64,000 nt of DNA from Deltaproteobacteria bacterium (GTDB lineage Bacteria; Myxococcota_A; UBA9042). Position 1 is the stretch's first letter, and every line of letters begins with the position of its first letter. Location: positions 1 to 64,000 of the forward strand of contig JACKFC010000018.1 of assembly GCA_020632665.1 (NCBI GenBank), given 5' to 3'. Made by a program: the position numbers and the translations under genes. Below the pieces are notes generated by a model. That model had not been told where the DNA came from. It ran no database searches and saw only the letters and a list, made by a program, of their open reading frames with translations. Shown here in pieces: positions 17,364 to 25,717 of this stretch.

Positions 17364-17485
17364 ATGCGCACGACCGTCACCATCGGCCGCTCTTCCGTGC
17401 GCCCTTTCCGCCGGGACTTGGCAGCTTCAATCACCTCGCCGACGTATGGGACGACGACGACACGCTGCGGGAGCTGCAAGCGTGA
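17364..17485 (+). pseudogene. Remnant of VapB-type antitoxin gene (internal deletion and frameshift)
   Basis: The ATG at 17364 begins MRTTVTI, the standard N-terminus of ribbon-helix-helix VapB antitoxins, but the frame then loses similarity. The expected antitoxin C-terminus is found in another frame: PFPPGLGSFNHLADVWDDDD, then TLRELQA and TGA at 17483-17485. The DNA-binding half has been mostly lost through a deletion whose size is not a multiple of three. The TGA still overlaps the GTG of the toxin by four bases, as in intact vapBC pairs. Confidence 0.6.
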
Positions 17486-17741
17486 TCCTGCCGGACCTCA
17501 ACCTCCTGCTCTATGCCTACAATCCAGAGGTTCGCCAGCATGCACGGGGGCTTTCGTGGTGGCAGGCTGCCGTCGCAGCCGACGAACTGATCGCGATGCC
17601 GCACGAAGTCTTATTCGGTTTCGTACGCTTCGCCACCAACCCACGGCTGGGTCGCGCTGCGGTGCAGCTCGACGCGGCACATGCGGTGGTTCGGGGGTGG
17701 ATGGCCTTGCCGCAGGTGCGAGTGGTCACCCCAGGACTGGG
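17482..17741 (+). pseudogene. Truncated VapC-type PIN-domain toxin
   Basis: Begins at the GTG at 17482 with VILPDLNLLLYAYNPE, which contains the first conserved Asp of PIN-domain RNases, then MPHEVLFGFVRFATNPRLG and WMALPQVRVVTPG. Similarity stops there, after about 85 of ~140 residues; the C-terminal half with the TTDAHLA-like and final Asp motifs is missing. The open frame continues antisense through the next gene but is not toxin-like. Without the later acidic residues the product should be inactive as an RNase. The break coincides with the 3' end of the convergent methyltransferase gene. Confidence 0.7.
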
Positions 17742-18389
17742 TCAACCCTCTGGCTTGACGGCTCCGAACAACAACATCTGGTTGTTCGCCGGCATCGCCT
17801 CGCGCTCGATCAGGCGGAAGCCTTGGCCGGCGGCGACCGCCTCGACCGCCTCGAGCTCCCGCACTCCCCAACGCGGATCGCGGGCGCGCAGGTCGGCGTC
17901 GAAGTCTGCGTTGCTCGGTGCGGTCGGGGCGCCGCCGATGTGGAAGGGGCCGTAGAGCAGGAGCCGACCGTCTGGCCGCAGAACCGCGGCGGCGCCGGCG
18001 AAGAGCGCCTCGGTCGCCGACCACGGCGCGATGTGGATCATATTCGCGCAATAGAGCGCGTCGAAGCGGGCTCCGTCGAGCGCGCCGTCCCAATCGGCCT
18101 CGTGCACGTCGAGCGCGCGGGCGGCGAGCATCCGGCCCTCGGTCGGCACGTCGGCGCGCCAGGCGTCGCAGCTCTCGACGTGGCGCGGATCCGGATCGGT
18201 GGGCTGCCAACGCACGCCCGGCATCCCGGCGGCGAAGAAGACGGCGTGCTGGCCGCTGCCCGAGGCGATCTCGAGCACGTCGCACCGCGTCGGCAGCCAG
18301 CGCTGCAGCACGGCGCGGATCGGCTCGCGGTTGCGCCGCGTGGCCGGAAAGTCGAGCCGACGCGTCGGCTGCTCGGGGCCTTGGTTCAT
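17742..18389 (-). CDS. DUF938-type SAM-dependent methyltransferase
   Basis: Encodes 215 residues from the ATG at 18389. The N-terminal LDFPATRRNREPI motif and the SAM-binding VLEIASGSGQHAVFFA are diagnostic of the DUF938 methyltransferase-like family; ALYCANMIHIAPW and LLLYGPFHIGG also fit. The substrate of this family is not established. It overlaps the upstream methyltransferase gene by four bases (ATGA) and is the third gene of a thiC operon. The protein should be cytosolic. Confidence 0.85.
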   Translation of the reverse strand: MNQGPEQPTRRLDFPATRRNREPIRAVLQRWLPTRCDVLEIASGSGQHAVFFAAGMPGVRWQPTDPDPRHVESCDAWRADVPTEGRMLAARALDVHEADWDGALDGARFDALYCANMIHIAPWSATEALFAGAAAVLRPDGRLLLYGPFHIGGAPTAPSNADFDADLRARDPRWGVRELEAVEAVAAGQGFRLIEREAMPANNQMLLFGAVKPEG

Positions 18390-19285
18390 GGCGTCGCCGC
18401 GCCGAAGCGGAAGCGCAGGATGTGCTGGTAGGGCAGGGTGGTGTCGTCGCGGTGCAGCTGCGTATAGCCGGCCGCCTGCAGCTCCTCGGCGATGCGCTCG
18501 GGCGCGACGCGATGCTTCGGCGGCGGGCCGACCGGGATATCGCCGAGCTTGAAGTCGACCACCCAGAGCTCTGCGCGGCCCTTCAACGAGGCTCCGAGCC
18601 GGCGGAAATAGCCCTCGCGATCGCTGATGTGGTGGTAGGTGTCGACGATCAGCGCGACGTCGACCTTCGCCGGCAGCGCGGCGTCTTCGAAGCGACCGAG
18701 CACCGGCTGCAGGTTGCCGAGGCCCTCCTTCGCGGCGCGCTTGCCGAGGTAGTCGACCATGTCCTGCTCGACGTCCTGCGCGTAGACCTTGCCCCGCGGC
18801 ACGGCGCGGGCGATGCGGACCGCGAAATAGCCGGTCCCCGCGCCGATATCGGCGACGTGCGCGTCCTTCGCCAGCTGCATGGCCGCGACGACGGCGTCGG
18901 GCTTCTGCCAGGCGTCGCGCTTCGGATCGTCGAAGACCTTGGCCCACCGCTCGGCGTCCTGAAAGCGATGCGGCATGCCGTGGCCGTGGTGCCCATGGTG
19001 CTCGTGCCCGTGGTGCTCGTGCCCGTGGTGCTCGTGGCCGCCGTGCTCCGCCATCTGCTCTCCGTGCTCGCTGTGCCCGGCCGGCGGGACCGATTCGCCC
19101 TCGGCGCGCGGCGCCTCCGGCTTCTCGTGGCCGTGGTGGTGACTGCTCGGGGTCGGCGCCATGTGCTGGGCACCGCCGACGCCGCCGGATCCCGGACCGA
19201 TATGCCGCGGCGCAGAGCCACCGCACGCGGTGAGCGCGGTGGCGCCGAGGGCGAGGGCCAGTCGACGAAGCCGGCGACGCCTCAT
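18386..19285 (-). CDS. Exported lipoprotein with His-rich linker and SAM methyltransferase domain
   Basis: Encodes 299 residues from the ATG at 19285, which overlaps the thiC stop (ATGA). The N-terminus has an Arg-rich n-region, a hydrophobic core and lipobox LTAC (Cys21), so export and lipidation are predicted. Residues ~30-105 are a His/Gly-rich linker (HHHGHEKPE; repeated HEHHG) that should bind metals. The rest (about 110-299) is a class I methyltransferase: RWAKVFDDPKRDAWQKP, SAM loop VADIGAGTGYFAVRIA, acidic QDVEQDM, and the family motif VDTYHHI. A SAM enzyme in the periplasm is odd because SAM is not known to be present there; similar signal-peptide-bearing methyltransferases occur in other bacteria. 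Substrate unknown. Confidence 0.8.
   Translation of the reverse strand: MRRRRLRRLALALGATALTACGGSAPRHIGPGSGGVGGAQHMAPTPSSHHHGHEKPEAPRAEGESVPPAGHSEHGEQMAEHGGHEHHGHEHHGHEHHGHHGHGMPHRFQDAERWAKVFDDPKRDAWQKPDAVVAAMQLAKDAHVADIGAGTGYFAVRIARAVPRGKVYAQDVEQDMVDYLGKRAAKEGLGNLQPVLGRFEDAALPAKVDVALIVDTYHHISDREGYFRRLGASLKGRAELWVVDFKLGDIPVGPPPKHRVAPERIAEELQAAGYTQLHRDDTTLPYQHILRFRFGAATP
18995..19039 (+). repeat. Three 15-bp tandem repeats encoding HEHHG units
   Basis: Three near-identical copies of a 15-bp unit (GTGGTGCTCGTGCCC on the + strand; first copy begins with A, third ends GGCC) lie in the His-rich linker of the methyltransferase lipoprotein. Being a multiple of three, copy number could change by slippage without breaking the frame, altering only linker length and His count. 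Confidence 0.85.
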
Positions 19286-21033
19286 GCCGCGCCTCCGGCG
19301 GTCGATCCGTCCGCGGAGCCCTGGCCCTCGGCGGCTGCGGAGTCGGGCGCGTGGTAGAGCTCGCTGCCGGCCTGACGGAATTTCTCGGCCATCTCGGCCA
19401 TCCCGGCGGCCTGCTCCTGCGCGGCTTCGGCCTGCCGCACGTCGGCGGTGATCCGCATCGAGCAGAAGTGCGGCCCGCACATGCTGCAGAAGTGCGCGGT
19501 CTTGGCGTTGTCCGCCGGCAGCGTCGCGTCGTGGTAGGCGCGGGCGGTGACGGGGTCGAGGCCGAGGTTGAATTGGTCCTCCCAGCGGAACTCGAAGCGG
19601 GCCTGGCTGAGCAGGTCGTCGCGCCGCTGCGCGCCGGGGTGGCCCTTGGCGAGATCGGCGGCGTGGGCGGCGATCTTGTAGGCGATGACGCCGGCCTTGA
19701 CGTCGTCGCGGTCCGGCAGGCCGAGGTGCTCCTTCGGCGTGACGTAGCAGAGCATCGCGGTGCCGAAGCTGCCGATCATCGCCGCGCCGATCGCCGAGGT
19801 GATGTGGTCGTAGCCGGGCGCGATATCGGTGACGAGCGGCCCGAGCGTGTAGAAGGGCGCCTCGTGGCAGAGCCGGAGCTGCTCGTCCATATTCTCGCGG
19901 ATCTTGTGCATCGGCACGTGGCCCGGACCCTCGATCATCACCTGGCAGTCGTGCTCCCAGGCGATCTTGGTCAGCTCACCGAGCGTGGCCAGCTCACCCA
20001 TCTGCGCGGCGTCGTTGGCGTCGGCGATGCAGCCCGGGCGCAGGCCGTCGCCGAGCGAAAACGCGACGTCGTAGCGCGCCATCAGGCGGCAGATCTCCTC
20101 GAAGCCGGTGTAGAGGAAGTTCTCCGCGTGGTGGTGCAGGCACCACTTCGCCATGATCGAGCCGCCGCGGCTGACGATGCCGGTGGTGCGGTCCTTGGTC
20201 AGCGGCACATACCGCAGCAGCACGCCGGCGTGGATCGTGAAGTAGTCCACGCCCTGCTCGGCCTGCTCCTGCAGCGTCTCGAGGAAGAGCGGCAGCGTCA
20301 GGTCCTCGACCTTGCCCTTCACCTTCTCCAGGCATTGGTAGATCGGCACCGTGCCGATCGGCACCGGGCTGTTGCGCAGGATCCACTCGCGGGTGCGGTG
20401 GATATCCTTGCCGGTCGAGAGGTCCATCACCGTGTCGGCGCCCCAGCGGATCGACCACTGCAGCTTCTCGACCTCCTCCTCGATGCTCGACGTCACCGCG
20501 GAATTGCCGATATTGCTGTTGATCTTCACCAGGAAGTCGCGGCCGATGATCATCGGCTCGAGCTCGGTGTGGCGGATATTCGACGGGATGATCGCCCGGC
20601 CGGCGGCGACAGCTGCGCGCACCACCTCGACGTCGACGCCCTCGCGCAGGGCGCAGAAGCGCATCTCCTCGGTGATGACGCCCTGCCGCGCGTAGTGGAG
20701 CTGCGTCGGCCGGGCGTCGCCGGCGCGCTTGCTGACCCACTCCGCGCGGCGCTTGGGCAGGCCCTGCCGCGGGTCGACGCCCTGCGGGCCGGTGGTGTCG
20801 TAGACGTCGATGCTCTCGCCGTTGGTCAGCGAGATGCGGCGCAGCGGCACGCAGAGCTCGGAGACCTCGACCTTCTCGCTGCGCGGGAAGTCCTCGTGCA
20901 GCGCGGGCAGCGTCTGCCGCGGCTCGATCGGCTTGTCCTGCGAGGCGCGGGCGCCGATCGAGAGGCTGGCACCGGCGGTGCCTTTGACGTCGTCGGGGCC
21001 CAGGGCGGTCTTGGGGCGGTCGGGGCGATGCAT
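19282..21033 (-). CDS. thiC: ThiC, phosphomethylpyrimidine synthase
   Basis: Encodes 583 residues from the ATG at 21033 (AGGAG about six bases upstream). ThiC is a radical SAM enzyme that turns aminoimidazole ribotide into HMP phosphate for thiamine synthesis. The C-terminal iron-sulfur motif CSMCGPHFC (C-x2-C-x4-C) and hallmark stretches GVDYFTIHAGVLLRY, SRGGSIMAKWCL and IEGPGHVPMHKI are present. The C-terminal ~40 residues are an Ala/Glu-rich extension. No TPP riboswitch (CTGAGA thi-box) was recognised in the ~200 bp upstream. First gene of an operon with two methyltransferases, coupled by four-base overlaps. Confidence 0.97.
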   Translation of the reverse strand: MHRPDRPKTALGPDDVKGTAGASLSIGARASQDKPIEPRQTLPALHEDFPRSEKVEVSELCVPLRRISLTNGESIDVYDTTGPQGVDPRQGLPKRRAEWVSKRAGDARPTQLHYARQGVITEEMRFCALREGVDVEVVRAAVAAGRAIIPSNIRHTELEPMIIGRDFLVKINSNIGNSAVTSSIEEEVEKLQWSIRWGADTVMDLSTGKDIHRTREWILRNSPVPIGTVPIYQCLEKVKGKVEDLTLPLFLETLQEQAEQGVDYFTIHAGVLLRYVPLTKDRTTGIVSRGGSIMAKWCLHHHAENFLYTGFEEICRLMARYDVAFSLGDGLRPGCIADANDAAQMGELATLGELTKIAWEHDCQVMIEGPGHVPMHKIRENMDEQLRLCHEAPFYTLGPLVTDIAPGYDHITSAIGAAMIGSFGTAMLCYVTPKEHLGLPDRDDVKAGVIAYKIAAHAADLAKGHPGAQRRDDLLSQARFEFRWEDQFNLGLDPVTARAYHDATLPADNAKTAHFCSMCGPHFCSMRITADVRQAEAAQEQAAGMAEMAEKFRQAGSELYHAPDSAAAEGQGSADGSTAGGAA

Positions 21034-21231
21034 GCTGGCTCCTGCGGCGTGGCGCGCCGAGCGGGCGCGGGGCGTGAGCAAAGAGCAACGGCGGCGGAGT
21101 TGCAAGGGCGGCGGCGTGGGCGGGCGAAATTGCCGGGTTTGCGGGGCGGGGAGAACGTGCCCGCAGGGATTGTCGCAAGACGGAACACCGCGCTAGGATT
21201 CGAGGCACCGAAACCCCACTCGGAGGCTCGC

Positions 21232-24200
21232 ATGGGAAGCGCGCGGCGAAGGACCCCCGAAATCGGCCGCATTCCGGTCATGGCGCTGCTGCTCGCTCTC
21301 GTCGGCGGCTGCGGTTTGGATGGCGTTGGCCCGGATCTCGAAGCTTGGCACGCCGCACATGACGACGCGGCGTCGGGAGGCACCGACGTCTCGGCAGACA
21401 CGGGGGATGTGGCGGCGGACGCTGGCATGGACGCAGACGCCGACGCAGGCGACGACGCCGGGACCGACGCTTCCAGCGATGGGGCCGGCGATTGCCCGAC
21501 CGATGGCGCGCCTTGCGATGACGGCGACGCGTGCACGACGGCCTCTGCCTGCAAGGGGGGCGTCTGCATCGGGACCGCGGAGGTCGACTGCGACGACGGC
21601 AACGCATGCACCAGCGACGTCTGCGCCGACGGCGGGACCTGCGCTCACACTGGCCTCGACGGTCCCGACTGCGACGACGGAGAACCCTGCTCCAGCGGTG
21701 ATGCCTGCACGAAGGGAGCTTGCGTCGGCACGGCCTGGGACGCGAACGACAACGACTTCTGTGACGACGGTGACATCTGCACCAAGCAGGGCTGCACGGC
21801 CGGCAAGGGCTGCGCCTACGACGCCACGGCCGCCGACGGCACCGACTGCGACGACGGCTCTGCCTGCACGATCGCCGATGCCTGCGCCAATGGTGCCTGC
21901 GTCGGCACGTCTCGACTCGGCGCGCTCACGCTCGCCAAGGCCCATGCCAGCATCCTCCGTACCTTCGTCCGGATGGGTGGCGAGCCGATGGGCCTCGGGC
22001 AGCGGATGGAGACGCCGCTCTCTCCGCCCGCGATCTGGGTGGTCGGAGTCGCCGCCGACCCGATGGCGACCCAGGCCGTTCAACTGCCGGGCGTGAGCCT
22101 TCCGCTGGGCAGCGACCCACACGGGACCGTGCGCCTGGACGACGGCACGCAGCGAGTCTACGGCCGGGTCGGGCAGGGCAGCTCGGCCTCCTACCTCGTC
22201 GCCACATTGGGCAAGGACGGCACGGTCCTTTCCGCCGCCACGACCATCGCCAGCGACGGTGCCGAGCCGATCGCCTTCGCCGCAGCGTCGAGCGGTGGGT
22301 GGTTGATCGGCAGGCGTGACGGCACCGACCCGGGCACCGACATCGTCGCGCTCTCCGCCGATGGCAAGAGCCTCGCACCGGTCAAGCACGCGCTGAGCGG
22401 GCCGGAGATCCACGGCGGCGCCGGCCATCCGCGCGGCATGTTGTTGGTCGGTCGCAGCTACGGCGCGGTGAAGCGCCCCTTCGCCGCTGTGGTCGAGCCG
22501 AACGGCGCCGTCGTCGTGCAGCGGACGCTGGAGCGCGGCGGCGCAGGCATTGTCGAGCGCGTGACAGGCTCCGGCGCTGGCCATTTTGCCGCCGGTCGCT
22601 GGTCCGCGAAGGCCGGCGCGACGCCCCAGCTCCGCTGGTGGCGCCTGGATCGGCACGGCCGGGTCTACGCCCACGGTGGCCTCGGCGTCGCGGCGCAGCC
22701 CGTCGCGCTCTTGGCCCCGCAGGCGGCCCCCGACGCGATGTTGATTCTGCTCGACGTCGCTGGCGCGGCCGCGCGGATCGTGACCGTGGACGAAGGGGCG
22801 CGCGTCGTCGGAGATGTGCAGCCGCTCCCGCTCGGCGTGACGCCGACCGCCTTCGCCGAGACCGACGAAGGGCTACTCGTCGCTGGGATGACGGCCGGGC
22901 CACAGCCGGAGTTTCCGCTCGCGACGCTGATCCGTAGCGACGGCTACGGCGCCGCCAGTTGCGACGCTGCCGGGGCCTGCTACGCGACCGTGGCCGCAGG
23001 TTGCGACGACGACAACGCCTGCACCGACGATCACTGCATCGCCAGCGTCGGCTGCGTCCACGACGCGCACACGGCACCATGCCCGGACGGCGGCGCGTGT
23101 CTGACCGGCGCGTCCTGCAGCAAAGGCGCCTGCGCCGGCGGCGCGCCGCGGCTCTACTCCGACATCGTCGCGATCGACAAAGCCGACCCTGACCTGCCGC
23201 CGATCGCGGTGGCGAGCCCCGACGGAGGCGCGGTGGTCGCGCTGCGTGGATTCTCTGCGACCGGCAACGGCCAGGCTGACGTCGTGCGCTTCGGTCGCGA
23301 CGGCAAGGCGCTCTGGTCGGTCACCAGCCAGGTGCAGGTGACCGACCTCGCGCTCGCGGGAACGACCCTCTTTTTCGTTCGCGCGGAACAGAATGGCGCC
23401 AACTTTCAGGCGGTCGTCGAGCGGCGCGCGTTGGACAGCACGAGCATGGGCAGTACCGCCATCGTGGTGCCGGGCAGTTCGAGCACGCACCTCCTCGCGC
23501 TCACACCGGTCTCGGACCAAGCCGTCGTCGGTGTGGGAGCCGCCATCGGCAACGCCTTCAGTGCGGGCAGTTGGGCCCGGATCGGCGCGGACGGCACGTT
23601 GCAGGGGATGCTCGCGGTGCCCAATCCGGGTGCTGCGGCGAGCACGCTGGTCGACGCCGTCGCGGTCGGCGAGGCGGGTGACGTCGTGGCCGCCGGAGTC
23701 GACACCGTGGCGGATAAGCCGCTGCTGTCCCTGGTCTACCTCGACAGCTCCGGCGCGCCGGTCTGGATCCAGCGCCACGGCGCGATGTCGGCGTCCCCCG
23801 GAGCGGGGGCGATCCAGCTGCTCCCCGCCGAGTACGGCCGGGTCGCGGCGCGGCTGGACCGGGGCTCCGGGACGGCGTCGTTGGCGCTCTTCGGCGCGCA
23901 ACTCGACCTGCTGCACGAAGGGCCGATGGGCGTACCGACCACGTCCTACAGCCTCGCGGCGGTCGCGCTCCCCGACGGCGGCTGGGGGACGACGGGCTAC
24001 GCCGACGGAGAGCTGATTCAGCTCGCGCTCAGCCCGGGTGGCACGCCGATGGCCAGCCAAAAGCTCGCGCTCCCCGACACCATCGGCCTGGCCGCTGCGG
24101 CGACGGTGCTGACCAGCGGCGACGTCTTCGTCGCGGCGCAGCGCAAGCTCAAGGACGGCAGCCACGGCGGCGTCTTCCGCCGGCTGACCGCCGAGGGCTT

Positions 24201-24579
24201 CGCCAGCTGCACCGACGCCGGCATTTGCGGCACGACCCCTGCCGCGGCATGCCAGACCGGCCTGGCCTGCGCCTCGGCCCTCTGTGACCCGACGCTCGGC
24301 TGCGGCAAGGCGACGCCGCCCGGAGGTGGCTGCTTCGGACCCGGCTGCACCGGCCTCGGCACCTGCGACGCCGCGTACGCCTGCACCCCGCCGGCGGCCG
24401 ATCCGAAGCTCTGCGACGACGGCAGCCCCTGCACCGCCGACGCCTGCTCGCCGCTGGGCGGCTGCAGCCACGACAAGGCGGCAGACGACACCAGCTGCGA
24501 CGATGGCGAACCCTGCACCGCGGCCGACACGTGCCTCGGCGGGCAATGCGTCGGCCAGCCGGTGCAAAGCTGCCCGTAG
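21232..24579 (+). CDS. Large Cys-rich lipoprotein with two propeller-like regions
   Basis: Encodes 1115 residues from the ATG at 21232 (GGAGG six bases upstream). Lipobox LALVGGC (Cys27), then an Asp/Ala/Gly-rich linker. Three Cys-rich blocks (about 85-225, 575-636 and 990-1115) are made of repeats such as CDDGDACTTASACKGGVC, the Cys/Asp-rich type often seen in Myxococcota surface proteins and probably Ca-binding or disulfide-rich. Between them are two long beta-rich regions with Gly/Asp-spaced strands (YLVATLGKDGTVLSA; VVRFGRDGKALWSVT), reminiscent of beta-propeller delta-60/PQQ-like repeats. It is probably anchored on the outer membrane surface. No enzyme motif. Divergent from thiC. Confidence 0.75.
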   Translation: MGSARRRTPEIGRIPVMALLLALVGGCGLDGVGPDLEAWHAAHDDAASGGTDVSADTGDVAADAGMDADADAGDDAGTDASSDGAGDCPTDGAPCDDGDACTTASACKGGVCIGTAEVDCDDGNACTSDVCADGGTCAHTGLDGPDCDDGEPCSSGDACTKGACVGTAWDANDNDFCDDGDICTKQGCTAGKGCAYDATAADGTDCDDGSACTIADACANGACVGTSRLGALTLAKAHASILRTFVRMGGEPMGLGQRMETPLSPPAIWVVGVAADPMATQAVQLPGVSLPLGSDPHGTVRLDDGTQRVYGRVGQGSSASYLVATLGKDGTVLSAATTIASDGAEPIAFAAASSGGWLIGRRDGTDPGTDIVALSADGKSLAPVKHALSGPEIHGGAGHPRGMLLVGRSYGAVKRPFAAVVEPNGAVVVQRTLERGGAGIVERVTGSGAGHFAAGRWSAKAGATPQLRWWRLDRHGRVYAHGGLGVAAQPVALLAPQAAPDAMLILLDVAGAAARIVTVDEGARVVGDVQPLPLGVTPTAFAETDEGLLVAGMTAGPQPEFPLATLIRSDGYGAASCDAAGACYATVAAGCDDDNACTDDHCIASVGCVHDAHTAPCPDGGACLTGASCSKGACAGGAPRLYSDIVAIDKADPDLPPIAVASPDGGAVVALRGFSATGNGQADVVRFGRDGKALWSVTSQVQVTDLALAGTTLFFVRAEQNGANFQAVVERRALDSTSMGSTAIVVPGSSSTHLLALTPVSDQAVVGVGAAIGNAFSAGSWARIGADGTLQGMLAVPNPGAAASTLVDAVAVGEAGDVVAAGVDTVADKPLLSLVYLDSSGAPVWIQRHGAMSASPGAGAIQLLPAEYGRVAARLDRGSGTASLALFGAQLDLLHEGPMGVPTTSYSLAAVALPDGGWGTTGYADGELIQLALSPGGTPMASQKLALPDTIGLAAAATVLTSGDVFVAAQRKLKDGSHGGVFRRLTAEGFASCTDAGICGTTPAAACQTGLACASALCDPTLGCGKATPPGGGCFGPGCTGLGTCDAAYACTPPAADPKLCDDGSPCTADACSPLGGCSHDKAADDTSCDDGEPCTAADTCLGGQCVGQPVQSCP

Positions 24580-24644
24580 CCGCCCTCCGCTGGCCATCCC
24601 CTCGGGATCGGGTACCTTCCGGGCGCGCGAAGGAGGCGCACGGC

Positions 24645-25178
24645 ATGGAACCATCCTCACTCACAGCGGCCTTCGTCGCCGAAACCGGCGGCCTGACGGT
24701 CTGGAACGGTTTTGTCGGCGGCGCGGCGATCGGCGCCTTCGTCGGCCTTCTGCTGCTCGTCACCGGCAAGGTCCTCGGCGTCAGCTCGGCCTACGGTGAA
24801 GCCTGCGGCATCCTGGGTGCCGGCTATTTCAAGGACCTCGCCCGCGGCTACGGCAAGGCGTGGCGGCTCTTCTTCGTCGCCGGCCTGCCGATCGGCGGCG
24901 CCATCGCGGTGCTGAGCTCCGGCGCTGCCTGGTCGCCGTCCTGGGCGATGGGCCCGCTCTACGAGTCGGTGCTGCCCAGCGATCCGGCGCTGCGCACCGC
25001 GGTGCTGGTCACCGGCGGCGCGATGATCGGCTACGGCGCGCGGATGGCCGGCGGCTGCCAATCGGGCCACGCGATCGCCGGGATCGCGCTGCTCAACCCG
25101 CCGAGCATCCTCGCCGGCGCCTGCTTCTTCGTCGGCGGCATCGTCTCGGTGCAGGCCCTCTTCGCCGCCTTCGGCTAG
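24645..25178 (+). CDS. YeeE/YedE-family transporter half, N-terminal-type
   Basis: Encodes 177 residues from the ATG at 24645 (AAGGAGG eight bases upstream) with about four to five transmembrane helices. The motif GGCQSGHAIAGIALLNP is the YeeE/YedE signature (PF04143), where the Cys is thought to handle reduced sulfur, such as thiosulfate. Split two-gene versions of this family exist as paired half-size proteins; the partner follows 16 bp downstream. Role: import of a sulfur compound (family knowledge; the substrate is not proven here). Confidence 0.85.
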   Translation: MEPSSLTAAFVAETGGLTVWNGFVGGAAIGAFVGLLLLVTGKVLGVSSAYGEACGILGAGYFKDLARGYGKAWRLFFVAGLPIGGAIAVLSSGAAWSPSWAMGPLYESVLPSDPALRTAVLVTGGAMIGYGARMAGGCQSGHAIAGIALLNPPSILAGACFFVGGIVSVQALFAAFG

Positions 25179-25194
25179 GCAGATGGAGCGAACG

Positions 25195-25686
25195 ATGACC
25201 ACCGCGACTTCCACGGGCGCAGCCACCACACCGACCCTGCCGACGGCGCACAAGGCCGTCTTTCTCGGCCTCGGCGCGCTCTTTGGCTTCTTCCTCTCCC
25301 GCGCCGGCGCGACGACCTACGACTATTACGCCTCGCTCTTCCTCTTCAAGGACCTGCAGCTGATGTGGGTCATCGCCGCGGGGGCTTTGACCGGCGGCGT
25401 CTGCATCGCGATCTTGCGCAAGCTGCGGGTCCGCCCGCTGCTCGGCGGCGAGCCGATCGATCCGAAGGGCAAGCCGATGACCAAGGGCGTCGTGCCGGGC
25501 GCGCTGCTGCTCGGCGTCGGCTGGGGCCTGGCCGGCGCCTGCCCCGGCACGGTGATCACCATGGTCGGCGAGGGCAAACTGCCGGCGATCGCGACGATCG
25601 CCGGCATCTCGCTCGGCACCTGGCTCTTCGGCGTGGTCGACGCGCGCCGCCCCGTCCGCCCCGAGCCGGCCGGTCACGGCGGGTAG
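25195..25686 (+). CDS. YeeE/YedE-family transporter half, C-terminal-type
   Basis: Encodes 163 residues from the ATG at 25195, preferred over the ATG at 25183 because GGAG lies five bases before it. About four hydrophobic helices. It has the second family motif, GVGWGLAGACPGTVITM, with the conserved Cys. It probably forms one functional transporter with the preceding half. Confidence 0.82.
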   Translation: MTTATSTGAATTPTLPTAHKAVFLGLGALFGFFLSRAGATTYDYYASLFLFKDLQLMWVIAAGALTGGVCIAILRKLRVRPLLGGEPIDPKGKPMTKGVVPGALLLGVGWGLAGACPGTVITMVGEGKLPAIATIAGISLGTWLFGVVDARRPVRPEPAGHGG

Positions 25687-25717
25687 CCGCGCAACCCGAG
25701 ACGCCCCGAGACGCCCC

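Noticed and set aside
16946..17479. Possible minus-strand gene across the intergenic stretch and vapB remnant
   Set aside because: No ribosome site or domain, and it is antisense to the OPT gene end and the clear antitoxin remnant.
21034..21231. TPP riboswitch upstream of thiC
   Set aside because: No CTGAGA thi-box or matching second element was seen on the minus strand in this region.
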